From Tildeniella nuda ZEHNDER 1965/U140 (GTDB lineage Bacteria; Cyanobacteriota; Cyanobacteriia; Leptolyngbyales; Leptolyngbyaceae): DNA of 64,000 nt. Made by a program: the position numbers and the translations under genes. The stretch is from contig JAHHIG010000004.1 in NCBI GenBank assembly GCA_019358895.1, positions 248,001 to 312,000 of the forward strand, given 5' to 3'. The notes under the pieces were generated by a model. It was given only the letters and a program-made list of their open reading frames with translations, was not told where the DNA came from and did not search any database. Positions 1 to 8,752 of this stretch are shown here, piece by piece (position 1 is the stretch's first letter; each line of letters begins with the position of its first letter).

Positions 1-2676
1 AATCGCACGATTGGCGTTGGTCTTAAGCTCGTTAGGCGCATGAGGGACATGCGGAATCTGCGAGAGAAAATCCAAAGTGCGACGCAGAATACGGACGACA
101 TCGCCTTCGTCGAAACTGGTGTTGGAGCAGAGTTCTGCCCATTCCACGCCCAGAGACCATTGCTCTACGAGACTAACCATCTCATGCTCCAACCAGACAG
201 GCGGCATTTCAAATTCTTGCTGAGGATGTTTTTCTCTCAGCTTGTGTTGTTGCTTTCGCTGCACCTGAAACAAGAGACGACGAATGCCTCGCAAGCCTCC
301 CAGGGCGTCTTCCACTTCACTTGAAAGGTCGTAGCGTGTCCAGCTATCCGGGCGCGACACTTCGGTCACAAGAGCCGCACAGGCGGTTGCCAGATGGTGT
401 GGATCGAGATGGTCGAGTTCGCCAGACATGAGCGCCAAACCGAGCCACAGTTCGTTATCGCCCCGAATTGCGGCAGTTGCCTCTCCTAATGGAGTGGGTA
501 ATAAACCTTCGAGACTGCCAAAATGTTGCAGGCTTTCGATGAGGCTGAGAAAAACGTCCCAGCGCCACTGCGACTGCCGATCGAGCTTTGCCCTGCGATC
601 GGCAATCTCAGTTTGTACCGCACTGATGCGCTTTTGCCGCTTGAGAATGGTCACGCGGTTGCCCCAGCCGTTCACTGGATGAGCGTCGATTTGCTGCTGT
701 ACGGCTCCCATCCGCTGGAGCTGCTCATACACTTCGGGCGCTTCATCTACGGGCGACGGTACCGGAGGAATCTGACGGGCGATCGCGGCTGTCACATCAC
801 TGCCTGATTTCATCTGTCCTGGTTTGAGCGGCATCTCCGGCGGTGGAGCCAGGTGATCCACGCCACTGAGTCGGGGAATTTCGCCCCGTAGCCCGACGAC
901 ATCGCTGACTGTCACGACGTACCAGCGGTTGTCTTTGCCCAAGCAGATTAAGTAGGGAAACTGTCCCGAACCAGGAACCTTCATGACCAGTGCCGCAGGC
1001 AGCGGTTGGGCAACGGGCACATTGACACCTTTAAGGCTTAGAACCGTACCCGCGATCGCAAACGACAGCGCAACAGGCAAATCGCCCGCCTGCATTTCTC
1101 TCGCCTGGTCTTGCAAAATCTTGAGCAAGCGCCGTTCTTCTTTCAAACGCTCTTGCAGCTTTTCGTACTGCGCCAGTAGATCCCAATCCACGCCGTCTAG
1201 CTGCGATCGCAGTTGGGCGTGTTCGGCTTCGAGGTGAGCGATCGCGTCTTGCTGGGGACGCAGATAGAGCGTAGATAGATACTGCCCAAAACTGCGCTCC
1301 ACTAGCTCTTTTGCTTCCTCCAGCGTGTGAGTTTGCAGCAAATTCAGCACCATACCGTAGCTGGGCGTAAACTGGCTCACCAACGGATCAGCGCCTACCG
1401 TCGTCAAATACGCCGCTTCCCGTGCCCCTTCAAACGGCGTTTGTACCGTGACTACGTGCCCCTGACTATCCATCCCGCGTCTTCCCGCTCGTCCTGCCAT
1501 TTGGAGGAACTCAGAAGCGTTCAACAGGCGATGACCCAGATCGGTGCGCTTGGACAGGCTGGAAATGACGGTCGTGCGCGCTGGCATGTTGATACCCGCC
1601 GCCAGTGTTTCGGTAGCAAACACGACTTTGATCAATCCCTGCTGGAAGAGTTCTTCGACCAATCCTTTCCAGGCAGGCAAAATCCCTGCGTGGTGCGCCG
1701 CAATGCCCTGATACAGCGGCTCGATTTGTCCTACCCGTCCCGCTTCAGGGTTTAGTGCCAGAAAGGCATCGATCTGGGTACGCAACTGAGCGGCTTCTGC
1801 CTCATTCACCATTGACAGCGGCGCATCGCTCACCGTTGCGACTGCCTGATCGCAGCCCCGCCGACTGAAGATGAAGTAGATGGCGGGCAGCATGTCCTTT
1901 TGGCGCAGTTGGCTCAGCACAAATGCCAAATTGGGGCTTTCCTGTCGGGGTCCTCGCTTGTTGCTACCGGGAGCGCCTTTGCCGCCCTTGAGTTTGAGAC
2001 GGGGATTGATGCGCTTCTCGCTATCGTCGAGCAGAGGAAATAGCCCTTTAGGATTACAGAAGTGAAATTCCAGCGGCACTGGTCGAAAGTCAGAATAAAT
2101 CAGGTCGGTGGGACCGTGGACTTCATGAATCCAGTCGGTGAGCTGGTCGCTGTTAGCAACGGTGGCAGAGAGCGCTACCAGTTGAATTTCGGGTGGGCAG
2201 TAGATGATCGATTCTTCCCAAACGGTGCCGCGCTGACGATCGTTCATATAGTGACATTCGTCCAGCACTACGGCTTCGACCCCAGTGAGGGAGGTGCCGA
2301 CTTCCCCGATCGGCGTGCCATAGAGCATATTACGAAAGATTTCGGTAGTCATTACCAGGATGGGAGCATCGCGGTTAACCGAAACATCCCCAGTCAAAAG
2401 ACCGACTGACTCAGCGCCAAAGAGTTCTCGAAAATCGCGCAGCTTCTGGTTTGACAGCGCTTTAAGTGGCGTTGTGTAAAAGACTCGTCGCCCCCGATTG
2501 AGCGCCCGGTGGATCGCGTACTCCCCAATGAGCGTTTTACCGGAACCCGTTGGGGCACACACGACAACCGATCGACCCGCTTCTAAGGCGGCGATCGCCT
2601 GCTTTTGAAATGCATCCAGCTCGAAGGGAAACAGAGTCTTCAGGTCTAGCCCTGACGCTAAAGGGGAAACAGTCAC
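1..2676 (-). CDS. Ski2-like DExH-box RNA/DNA helicase (3' end beyond window)
   Basis: The reverse strand is open from a GTG at 2676 to the window edge, so the last few codons are missing. The start is inferred from the reading VTVSPLASGL. Walker A (APTGSGKT) lies about 45 residues in. The DExH box reads DECHYMND, which places it in the Ski2/Mtr4-like superfamily 2 group. The 892 codons seen are close to the full length of the cyanobacterial family, and the visible C-terminus (LxQIPHVPHAPN-type) matches its usual end. Members unwind RNA with ATP and are linked to RNA turnover; the exact role in cyanobacteria is not established. The forward-strand frames over this stretch look like shadows. Confidence 0.9.
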   Translation of the reverse strand, partial: MTVSPLASGLDLKTLFPFELDAFQKQAIAALEAGRSVVVCAPTGSGKTLIGEYAIHRALNRGRRVFYTTPLKALSNQKLRDFRELFGAESVGLLTGDVSVNRDAPILVMTTEIFRNMLYGTPIGEVGTSLTGVEAVVLDECHYMNDRQRGTVWEESIIYCPPEIQLVALSATVANSDQLTDWIHEVHGPTDLIYSDFRPVPLEFHFCNPKGLFPLLDDSEKRINPRLKLKGGKGAPGSNKRGPRQESPNLAFVLSQLRQKDMLPAIYFIFSRRGCDQAVATVSDAPLSMVNEAEAAQLRTQIDAFLALNPEAGRVGQIEPLYQGIAAHHAGILPAWKGLVEELFQQGLIKVVFATETLAAGINMPARTTVISSLSKRTDLGHRLLNASEFLQMAGRAGRRGMDSQGHVVTVQTPFEGAREAAYLTTVGADPLVSQFTPSYGMVLNLLQTHTLEEAKELVERSFGQYLSTLYLRPQQDAIAHLEAEHAQLRSQLDGVDWDLLAQYEKLQERLKEERRLLKILQDQAREMQAGDLPVALSFAIAGTVLSLKGVNVPVAQPLPAALVMKVPGSGQFPYLICLGKDNRWYVVTVSDVVGLRGEIPRLSGVDHLAPPPEMPLKPGQMKSGSDVTAAIARQIPPVPSPVDEAPEVYEQLQRMGAVQQQIDAHPVNGWGNRVTILKRQKRISAVQTEIADRRAKLDRQSQWRWDVFLSLIESLQHFGSLEGLLPTPLGEATAAIRGDNELWLGLALMSGELDHLDPHHLATACAALVTEVSRPDSWTRYDLSSEVEDALGGLRGIRRLLFQVQRKQQHKLREKHPQQEFEMPPVWLEHEMVSLVEQWSLGVEWAELCSNTSFDEGDVVRILRRTLDFLSQIPHVPHAPNELKTNANRAI

Positions 2677-3365
2677 GCCCAAAAATCCTAACCGTAGTGG
2701 AGATCGACGAACCGACGTTTTGTGATCGTCCGTTCATCATATATCCTGATTTTAGACTGACCACCTCATAGTCTCTCTTAATGCTGAAGCATTCTTTTCG
2801 CCGAACGATCCGCTTCAGGTCTCTACTACCTTAAAGATTTGTGCTCAGTAGTACAGTAAATCTACCGTTAAGCTTCCCTCGGAGAGAGAATCATCCCTCT
2901 ACAGTGAGCTATAGTAGCTGAGGATGATTAAGTCACTCACCAATAACGATGTACTGCTTATGCCATGGCGCTGGCGGTCTAGATGGCTCAATCGCCTGGA
3001 CTAAAAGCGTTATGTATACTGTCGCTGTTCGGCATCAAGCATACAACGTGTCTAACAACGTGGGTTAAGCCTAATTTGAGTTGATCCGGCACGTAAGCTG
3101 TCGTGATCATTTAACTCAAGCGGAGGAACCAAATCAATTGGGGCTAATCTCGGTGCTGCTGAGAGAGACACCTTCCAGTCTTAGCCCGTCAGCTAACTCC
3201 GTCGGCAATGGGAGGAGCAACCCAAAACTATTGCTGATAAAGCTGTGGTTATTGGAGTCTCCCGATAGGTACTGCTTAAGCGCTCTTTAAATTTGTTATG
3301 CAAGAGCGTTATGTATCTGTTACCTGACCCACCTCTCGCACACCCTATTCTTGAGAGGTTCAACC
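2677..3365. other. Intergenic region without a convincing gene
   Basis: About 690 bases between the helicase start and the stress-protein gene. A 69-codon forward frame at 3081-3290 has no family resemblance or clear ribosome site and is not called. A short direct repeat (GCGTTATGTAT) occurs at about 3007 and 3307. An imperfect inverted repeat around TTGAGTT at 3078-3120 could fold. The helicase promoter (reverse) and the stress-protein promoter (forward) should lie here, but no clear boxes were recognised. Confidence 0.4.
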
Positions 3366-4037
3366 ATGAATATTTTGTCTATGCTCGCACGTCTGCAAGA
3401 CGCGTTGGGTTGTCCTGATCTCACTAAGCAGATGGTGCTAGTGCCACATCGCTCAACTGAGCCACGATCGCCCAAAGAAATCAATCTTCTTGTAGGCTAC
3501 AACGGCTCGCCTTGTAGCCAAACTGCACTAGACTTGACGCTGTGGATTGCCCATCGGACGCGATTAGCGACGGGTAAGCAAGTTACAGTTCAAGTTGTCT
3601 ACGTGTTGGATAGAGAGAGCGAGTGTCAGCCTGTTTCCTCGTTGCCTTATCATCTCGCTGCCCAAACAGACGGTGATCCGGTGCTTTATGCCAGCGCGAT
3701 TGGTAATGGCTATCGCTATATAGAAACTGGACATCGCTCAACTAGCGCGGTGGCAGAACCACCCGTTCGCCCCCCATCTTGCCAGTTAAACCAGTTTGAT
3801 CAGGCAGACTTGATTCTTTGGCAAGCCCGCCATATGGCGGATGAATGGCGCGGGTCACTTAAAACCCATCTTCGGTTTGGGTCAGTTGCGGTAGAGTTGC
3901 GCCGTGTGGCTCAAGCTGAGTCGGCAGAGCTATTGCTGTTAGGCTGTGATTCGTCCTCACACCCGCTTGTACAGCAATTAGCAACCGATTTCCCCTGTGC
4001 GATTCTCGGCATTCCACCCGCAGCGTCTACCAGCTAG
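3366..4037 (+). CDS. Universal stress protein-like (UspA fold) protein
   Basis: A 223-residue protein. It begins with a short lead, then EINLLVGYNGSPCSQTALD, the usual first strand of the UspA alpha/beta fold, and ends with AELLLLGCDSSSHPLVQQLA, which resembles the C-terminal nucleotide-binding region. The classical G-2x-G-9x-G(S/T) loop is not intact, so ATP binding is uncertain. The ATG at 3366 is preferred because GAGAGG precedes it by about eight bases; a TTG at 3351 is the upstream alternative. It converges on the M48 peptidase gene across a shared hairpin terminator. The middle (about residues 85-140) is a variable insert. Confidence 0.7.
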   Translation: MNILSMLARLQDALGCPDLTKQMVLVPHRSTEPRSPKEINLLVGYNGSPCSQTALDLTLWIAHRTRLATGKQVTVQVVYVLDRESECQPVSSLPYHLAAQTDGDPVLYASAIGNGYRYIETGHRSTSAVAEPPVRPPSCQLNQFDQADLILWQARHMADEWRGSLKTHLRFGSVAVELRRVAQAESAELLLLGCDSSSHPLVQQLATDFPCAILGIPPAASTS

Positions 4038-4065
4038 GCATCAGCGATCGCCCATAATGCTTTGC

Positions 4066-4101
4066 AAAAGAACGTCCAAACCACTGTCGGGGCGTTCTTT
4101 T
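4066..4101. terminator. Bidirectional hairpin terminator between convergent genes
   Basis: AAAGAACG at 4067-4074 pairs with CGTTCTTT at 4093-4100, with further pairing TCC/GGG inside. The A-rich and T-rich flanks on the two sides suit termination of both the stress-protein gene (forward) and the M48 gene (reverse). Confidence 0.75.
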
Positions 4102-4115
4102 GCTGTGAACATCAA

Positions 4116-5102
4116 CTACTCCGATCGCCGTGCGCGATCGATCTCCCGCTGAAGTGCTTCGATCTGACGGCGTAATTCATCGACTTCTGCTCTAGAAGAT
4201 TGTGGTGGCTTTACAGTTGGCTCTGAGGGCACTTCGACGGAACCTTCGGCACCCGCACGGGGGTAGGTACCCTGACGAATCTGTCGATAATCATCTGAAA
4301 CTGACCACTCGCGCAAAAAATGCACCCGCTCGACCGTAAATGGGTGGGTGAGGAAGATGCCTGTAGAGAGATTGTTGTAAAGGAGGAATTTATAAACCTG
4401 ATTCAAGCCATCTTGATCGAGCGCTTGATAACGCTCTGACTGTTGGATAAATTCATCCAAACTAATTTCGTGAGCATGTTTGGTGCTACCACCTGCCAGC
4501 TTCATCATGCTATGCAGCACTGGATTTAGATCATCTGTCACCAGCAATGAGGCGCGATCGGCAGAAAGTTCCGCTTTACGTTTCCACTCAGCAAATGCCA
4601 GCAGCAGCCCTGTGGTCACCAGATTGCTCAACCCAAATGTACGCTCTGCCAAACCAGAAATGATCTGATTCACCCAAAGTGCCATTCGTACCAGCGTCGT
4701 GTGACCGCACTTAATATGTCCCAGTTCATGAGCCATGACCGTTCGCAGTTCGTGATCATCCAGCAGATCTAGCAAGCCGCTGTTGATAACCATACTGGGA
4801 AACTCTTGCCCTAGCGCCAGCGCATTCACAAATGGATCTTGAGAAATAAACAGCACAGGCTCTGGGTAGACATCCAAATCGCGCACACATTCCCGAAAAA
4901 TGTGGTAAATGTTGGCATATTGGCGCGGTCCTACCTGAATGCTGTTGCCCATCTGATAAACAAACTGTGGACGTTCAGACAGAAACTCAACAAACGTCCG
5001 TGCCACTAGATCGAAGCCAGGGACACTACGCAACGCCTGTTCGGCTTGACGATCGAGCGGATGGCGAAACGCTTCGCTCGAGATTCCGGTGTAGGTAGGC
5101 AT
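4116..5102 (-). CDS. M48 family zinc metallopeptidase
   Basis: A 328-residue protein with the zinc motif HELGH at residues 125-129, in the context RTVMAHELGHIKCGHTTL typical of HtpX/Ste24-type M48 peptidases. A second acidic ligand region (AELSADRASLL) follows about 60 residues later. The start is set at MPTYTGISS. A longer frame begins at 5213, but its first 37 residues are translation of degenerate heptamer repeats. The C-terminal 35 residues are charged and probably coiled coil (DELRRQIEALQREIDRARR). Several hydrophobic stretches around the zinc site fit membrane association. The substrate is unknown; the family acts in membrane protein quality control. Confidence 0.88.
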   Translation of the reverse strand: MPTYTGISSEAFRHPLDRQAEQALRSVPGFDLVARTFVEFLSERPQFVYQMGNSIQVGPRQYANIYHIFRECVRDLDVYPEPVLFISQDPFVNALALGQEFPSMVINSGLLDLLDDHELRTVMAHELGHIKCGHTTLVRMALWVNQIISGLAERTFGLSNLVTTGLLLAFAEWKRKAELSADRASLLVTDDLNPVLHSMMKLAGGSTKHAHEISLDEFIQQSERYQALDQDGLNQVYKFLLYNNLSTGIFLTHPFTVERVHFLREWSVSDDYRQIRQGTYPRAGAEGSVEVPSEPTVKPPQSSRAEVDELRRQIEALQREIDRARRSE

Positions 5103-5262
5103 GGAAAAGAAAGGATAAAGGATAAAGGCTGAAGGATAAAAGCTAAAGGCTGGAGGGAAGCTATGAAGATGGCATCTCTTTCCGACTTTTAATCCGTTCG
5201 TCTCGCTCTTCAACTTCGCCTTTACAATTTAGCCTTTATCCTTGATCCTTAGCCTTTCGCAA
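5103..5262. repeat. Degenerate AAGGATAAAGGCT short tandem repeats
   Basis: Tandem variants of AAGGATAAAGG, AAGGCTGAAGG and AAAAGCTAAAGGCT run upstream of the M48 gene, with a second patch in opposite orientation (TTTAGCCTTTATCCTTGATCC) at 5221-5255. The two patches could pair. This is a cyanobacterial short tandem repeat class rather than coding sequence. Confidence 0.6.
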
Positions 5263-5362
5263 GACTTCTGTTCTTTTGTATCCTACTACCCTGTTTAATT
5301 GCATCGACTCGCCCATAATCATCGCAATCAACAAGTTCTAGAGTGTCTACTCAGACGAGGCT

Positions 5363-5779
5363 ATGACTCGATTACGCCCCCCTCTATCGGTCATCATGTT
5401 TGTTTCGATCGTAACGATGCTTCTGTTGCCAGGGTCATCATTTACCGCCCAAGCCTGCCCGCCTGAAGAGAGTAGCCTGCCATTGGCAAACAACCTTTCT
5501 CAGCGGAACACCTTCACCGACTCAACTGATGGAACCTCAGGTGATTCAAAGCGGCAGTCGCTGCTCGATGCATGGGAGATTGCAGGTTTTGGTGCTGTTG
5601 CGGGGCTGTTCGCGATCGCCCTACTTTGTAAGGTGCGTTACGCTCGTGCGGTTGCGCCTGGTGAAGCTGACCTGCTGAGTCGGTATCCTCACCTTGAGCA
5701 TCCAGAAATGGCACTGGCAATAGTGCCTAGAGAAGCACTATCGTCTACGTTCGATCCAGACATGCTTGTGGTGCGTTAG
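5363..5779 (+). CDS. Small secreted or membrane protein of unknown function
   Basis: A 138-residue protein of no recognised family. It has an N-terminal signal-like segment (VIMFVSIVTMLLLPGSSFTAQA) with a plausible Ala-X-Ala-type cleavage, a polar linker rich in Ser/Thr/Asn, one transmembrane helix at about residues 73-90 (IAGFGAVAGLFAIALLC), then a short basic and acidic C-terminal part. This suggests an inner-membrane protein with a periplasmic loop. The start ATG at 5363 follows an AGACGAGG stretch. A rho-independent terminator lies about 75 bases after the stop, so it is probably a single-gene unit. Confidence 0.6.
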   Translation: MTRLRPPLSVIMFVSIVTMLLLPGSSFTAQACPPEESSLPLANNLSQRNTFTDSTDGTSGDSKRQSLLDAWEIAGFGAVAGLFAIALLCKVRYARAVAPGEADLLSRYPHLEHPEMALAIVPREALSSTFDPDMLVVR

Positions 5780-5852
5780 GGGTTGGGCAAGGCTCGATCT
5801 ATTGATTGCAATTGAACGTTCCTCCTGGTTTCTCCTTGGTTGTGTGCGGAAC

Positions 5853-5888
5853 AGACCCTCTGACAGTTATTGTCAGGGGTCTTTTTGT
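5853..5888 (+). terminator. Rho-independent terminator
   Basis: AGACCCTCTGACA (5853-5865) pairs with TGTCAGGGGTCT (5871-5882), with one bulged T, around a short GTTAT loop, and is followed by a T-rich run (TTTTGTTTTG). It ends the transcript of the small membrane-protein gene. Confidence 0.85.
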
Positions 5889-5944
5889 TTTGAGTGTAAA
5901 GAGTTAGGTGTAGGGTGTAAGAAAGGAAGCAGAAAGGATGAAGG

Positions 5945-7666
5945 ATGAAACTGCCGCTTAACCGTGAACAACTGGCAGTGCCATTACTCTGCCTGACGAT
6001 GGTGTTGCTTAGCAGTCAGAGTGGGTGGGCGTTTCCCTACCCCGATCGCGCGAAGCGAGGCATGGTCGTCTCAGCACATCCATTGGCGAGTGAAGCAGGC
6101 TTGAAGGTACTGCAACAGGGTGGCAACGCGATCGATGCTGCCGTGGCAACGACGTTGGCAATTTCAGTTGTAGAGCCAGCGTCGGCAGGCATCGGCGGTG
6201 GCGGCTTTTTGCTGCTGCGGCTAGGCAAAACAGGTGAAGTGAAGGCACTCGATTTTCGGGAACGGGCACCGCTGGCAGCAACTCGCACCCTGTATCTAGA
6301 TGCTCAAGGAAAGGTACGCCCCAATGCCAGCACGGATGGGTATCTAGCGGTGGGTGTGCCGGGAACCGTTGCCGGACTGTATGAGGTGCAGCGTCGCTAT
6401 GGCAAACTGCCCTGGAAAGCTGTAGTAGCTTCCGCTGTACAACTGGCAAGGAAGGGCTTTCCGGTGAGTTGGCGCTTGGCAGCCGCGATCGCTCAGCAAA
6501 AAACACTCCAGCAAAACCCCGCTGCCCGTCAAATTTTTACCCGTAATGGAGTGCCTTTACAGGCAGGCGATCGCTTAGTACAAACCGATTTAGCGCAAAC
6601 ACTGACAGCACTTGCGGCTGATCCTCAAAGTTTCTACACGGGCAAACTGGCAGGGATGATCGCTCGTGACATGGCAGCCAATAAGGGCTTGATTACGCTT
6701 GCAGACTTGAAACGCTACCGTCCCATCTGGCGCGACCCTGTGTGTGGCAATTTTCGTTCAGCGCGCATCTGTTCTATGCCGCCGCCATCGTCTGGAGGGG
6801 TGCATCTGCTGCAAATCCTCAACATTCTGGGCGATACGGATTTCAAAGCAATGGGATGGCACAGTCCCGATGCGCTACATCTAATTGTGGAAGCAATGCG
6901 AATTGCCTACGCCGATCGTGCCGTCTATCTGGGCGATCCCGATTTTGTAAAAGTGCCCGTTGCAGCGTTGGTCAGTCCTGCCTATGCCAAACAGCGCCGC
7001 CAGGAAATCGATCTGCAAAAAGCCCGATCGTCCAGCCAGGTAAGAGCGGCTAACCCAGAAACGCTGAAACGGCTGGGTAAAGAGTCCAACGATACCAGTC
7101 ATCTGAGCGTTGTAGATCGTGAGGGCAATGCGGTGAGCCTTACGTTCACGGTAAACCTGGGCTTTGGTTCTGGCGTTGTGGTACCTGGTACAGGGGTGAT
7201 TCTCAACAACGAAATGGATGATTTTGCGATCGCCCCCAACGTGCCCAATGCCTTTGGCTTGGTGGGTGGGGATGCCAACGCGATCGCTCCTGGCAAAACG
7301 CCACTGTCCAGCATGACTCCGACGATCGTGACCGAAAAGGGACAACTGCGCCTGGTAACTGGTTCTCCGGGTGGCAGCACTATCATTACCACTGTGCTGC
7401 AAGTTGTGCTGAATGTGTTGGTCTATGACATGGATGCCAGACGCGCGATCGCCTCTCCACGCCTGCATCATCAGTGGTTACCCGATCAACTCAGGGTTGA
7501 GCGTAACGGTTTTGACCGCTTAACCCTTGATGATTTGCGCCAGCGAGGACACACTATTGAAGAGCGTGACACGTGGGGCAATGCAGATGCGATCGTCCAG
7601 ACCCCTGACCGTTGGCTAGAAGGAGCCGCCGACCCTCGTGGAGAAGGCGCAGCATACGGGTTCTGA
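5945..7666 (+). CDS. ggt: Gamma-glutamyltransferase (glutathione hydrolase)
   Basis: 573 residues, full length for the family. A signal peptide is present (LAVPLLCLTMVLLSSQSGWA), so the enzyme should be periplasmic. It is made as a single chain that self-cleaves. The new N-terminal nucleophile Thr is at about residue 384 in DTSHLSVVD. Other family marks are GMVVSAHPLAS, GGNAIDAAVA, GIGGGGFLL and, after the cleavage site, NNEMDDF and PLSSMTPTIV. It cleaves the gamma-glutamyl bond of glutathione and transfers or hydrolyses the glutamyl group. AAGGATGAAGG lies just before the ATG as a probable ribosome site. Confidence 0.95.
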   Translation: MKLPLNREQLAVPLLCLTMVLLSSQSGWAFPYPDRAKRGMVVSAHPLASEAGLKVLQQGGNAIDAAVATTLAISVVEPASAGIGGGGFLLLRLGKTGEVKALDFRERAPLAATRTLYLDAQGKVRPNASTDGYLAVGVPGTVAGLYEVQRRYGKLPWKAVVASAVQLARKGFPVSWRLAAAIAQQKTLQQNPAARQIFTRNGVPLQAGDRLVQTDLAQTLTALAADPQSFYTGKLAGMIARDMAANKGLITLADLKRYRPIWRDPVCGNFRSARICSMPPPSSGGVHLLQILNILGDTDFKAMGWHSPDALHLIVEAMRIAYADRAVYLGDPDFVKVPVAALVSPAYAKQRRQEIDLQKARSSSQVRAANPETLKRLGKESNDTSHLSVVDREGNAVSLTFTVNLGFGSGVVVPGTGVILNNEMDDFAIAPNVPNAFGLVGGDANAIAPGKTPLSSMTPTIVTEKGQLRLVTGSPGGSTIITTVLQVVLNVLVYDMDARRAIASPRLHHQWLPDQLRVERNGFDRLTLDDLRQRGHTIEERDTWGNADAIVQTPDRWLEGAADPRGEGAAYGF

Positions 7667-7801
7667 GGTTACATTTTACTTTTGCAAAGTTACGGTGAGA
7701 TGCAGCCGTTTTCGTAAGAATCTCGTAAAGGTATATTAATTGATACCGATGCTTGAACAATTGTCCGTAGTTATGGGTACATAGCCTAGGAGACAGTTTT
7801 C

Positions 7802-8029
7802 ATGTTTGAAGCGTTCATCGTACTCTGGACTATCATCATCCTCCTGTTCTCAGGAGGATCTAATGGAGGGAAACTGCTGGGGAAAAGCACTCCGCCCAAC
7901 CCACCAAATCCTCCTGGGGTAGTAGACCCTAATCGACCAATAAAAGAAATCCCAACACCCGCTTTACTACCCGGCATGATTATCTTCTTAAGCAGCGTTT
8001 TACGGAAAAAAGCTGAAAAAGATAGTTAA
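7802..8029 (+). CDS. Tiny PTPA-CTERM (PEP-CTERM-like) sorted protein
   Basis: 75 residues. It consists of an N-terminal hydrophobic segment (FEAFIVLWTIIILLFSGG), a short Pro/Asn/Gly linker (PPNPPNPPGVVDPN), then IPTPALLPGMIIFLSSVLRKK. The last part is the cyanobacterial variant of the PEP-CTERM signal: PTPA motif, hydrophobic helix, basic end. Such tails are normally carried by larger exported proteins processed by exosortase. Here almost nothing lies between the two helices. TAGGAGA about nine bases before the ATG is a good ribosome site. It could be a remnant of a larger gene or a genuine microprotein. Confidence 0.65.
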   Translation: MFEAFIVLWTIIILLFSGGSNGGKLLGKSTPPNPPNPPGVVDPNRPIKEIPTPALLPGMIIFLSSVLRKKAEKDS

Positions 8030-8341
8030 AGTTTTGGCAAAGGTACATCTACCTTATGGTAGCCAGTGAAGGTCGTCATAACTTTGGAACGATCGCATCT
8101 AACCGTTTCTATTGAGCAAACTTTTGACTACACATTCTTTTCGCTCTCTTTGCGTAGCCGAACTTCAAAGTTCGGCTGCGTTGCGCTTTGGTAGAGTCTA
8201 ATCAAGCTTTACCAATGGGGAATCTGGTGAGAGCTTGATTGAATCTAAACAAGATCATTAGTCGAGAGTTCAGAAAGCATTGGTGACCTTAAAGCATCCT
8301 AGCTTTCATCAAAAATGTAAGTGGCTTTTGATCAGTAGCCA
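8030..8341. other. Intergenic region with a perfect short palindrome
   Basis: About 310 bases between convergent small genes. GCCGAACTT (8157-8165) and AAGTTCGGC (8168-8176) form a tight hairpin that may terminate or separate the two transcripts, although no strong T-run follows. No reading frame of note. Confidence 0.4.
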
Positions 8342-8527
8342 TTAATCGACGACTCTTAGTAAACCTTTGCGCAGGCGATCGAACACTTCGTTGAGCAATG
8401 CTTGTTCGTCACGGCTAAGGTTAGCTAACGAGAGAAGCAACCGTTGATCCAAGCGAGTAATGCGGCGAGAAAGCAAAATGCGATCGACGATGTCTTTCAG
8501 CGAAGGCGACAATACTTGGGTTTCCAT
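8342..8527 (-). CDS. Small cyanobacterial RITR-type protein (first copy)
   Basis: 61 residues from METQVLSPSL. The pattern is VDRILLSRRITRLDQ, then LSRDEQALLNEVFDRL, ending GLLRVVD. The same layout is seen in the small protein at 59442-59645 (IDRIVRSGRITRVDE ... LFDRLQMGLLQVVD), so these are paralogues. The family is short and mostly helical and I know of no assigned function. A GTG at 8605 would add 26 residues, but the paralogue's length supports the ATG at 8527. The C-terminal RVVD is followed directly by the stop. Confidence 0.65.
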   Translation of the reverse strand: METQVLSPSLKDIVDRILLSRRITRLDQRLLLSLANLSRDEQALLNEVFDRLRKGLLRVVD

Positions 8528-8637
8528 AGAATTTGGGGGCAACTCGATACTGAACAGTATGCGGCTGTCGTTAAAGCTGTCTGGTGATGGAATAGAGTCG
8601 ATCACTGTGACAATCCGGTGAGTGCTGCGTGATCTTG

Positions 8638-8752
8638 ATCAGCGGTCAGCTATCAGCTATCAGCAGTCAGCTATTCGCCGTTAGTGGTCAGTAGTCAGTG
8701 GTGGTCAGTGTGAAATTTAAAGCTGACCGCTGACCGCTGACCGCTAAAAGCT
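8638..8752. repeat. Heptanucleotide short tandem repeats (TCAGCGG/TCAGCTA type)
   Basis: Runs of TCAGCTA, TCAGCAG and TCAGTGG on one side and their complements (TGACCGC) on the other. The array can fold back. It abuts the stop of the M28 peptidase gene. Confidence 0.85.

Noticed and set aside
1-2400. Several long forward-strand frames (for example 1327-1755, 2062-2409)
   Set aside because: They lie antisense to a continuous helicase frame with clear motifs; their translations show no family pattern.
3000-3320. attC-like look of GTCTAACAACG and two GCGTTATGTAT sites 300 bases apart
   Set aside because: No properly ordered pair of inner boxes could be built and the closing GTTRRRY box is missing; left as a short direct repeat.
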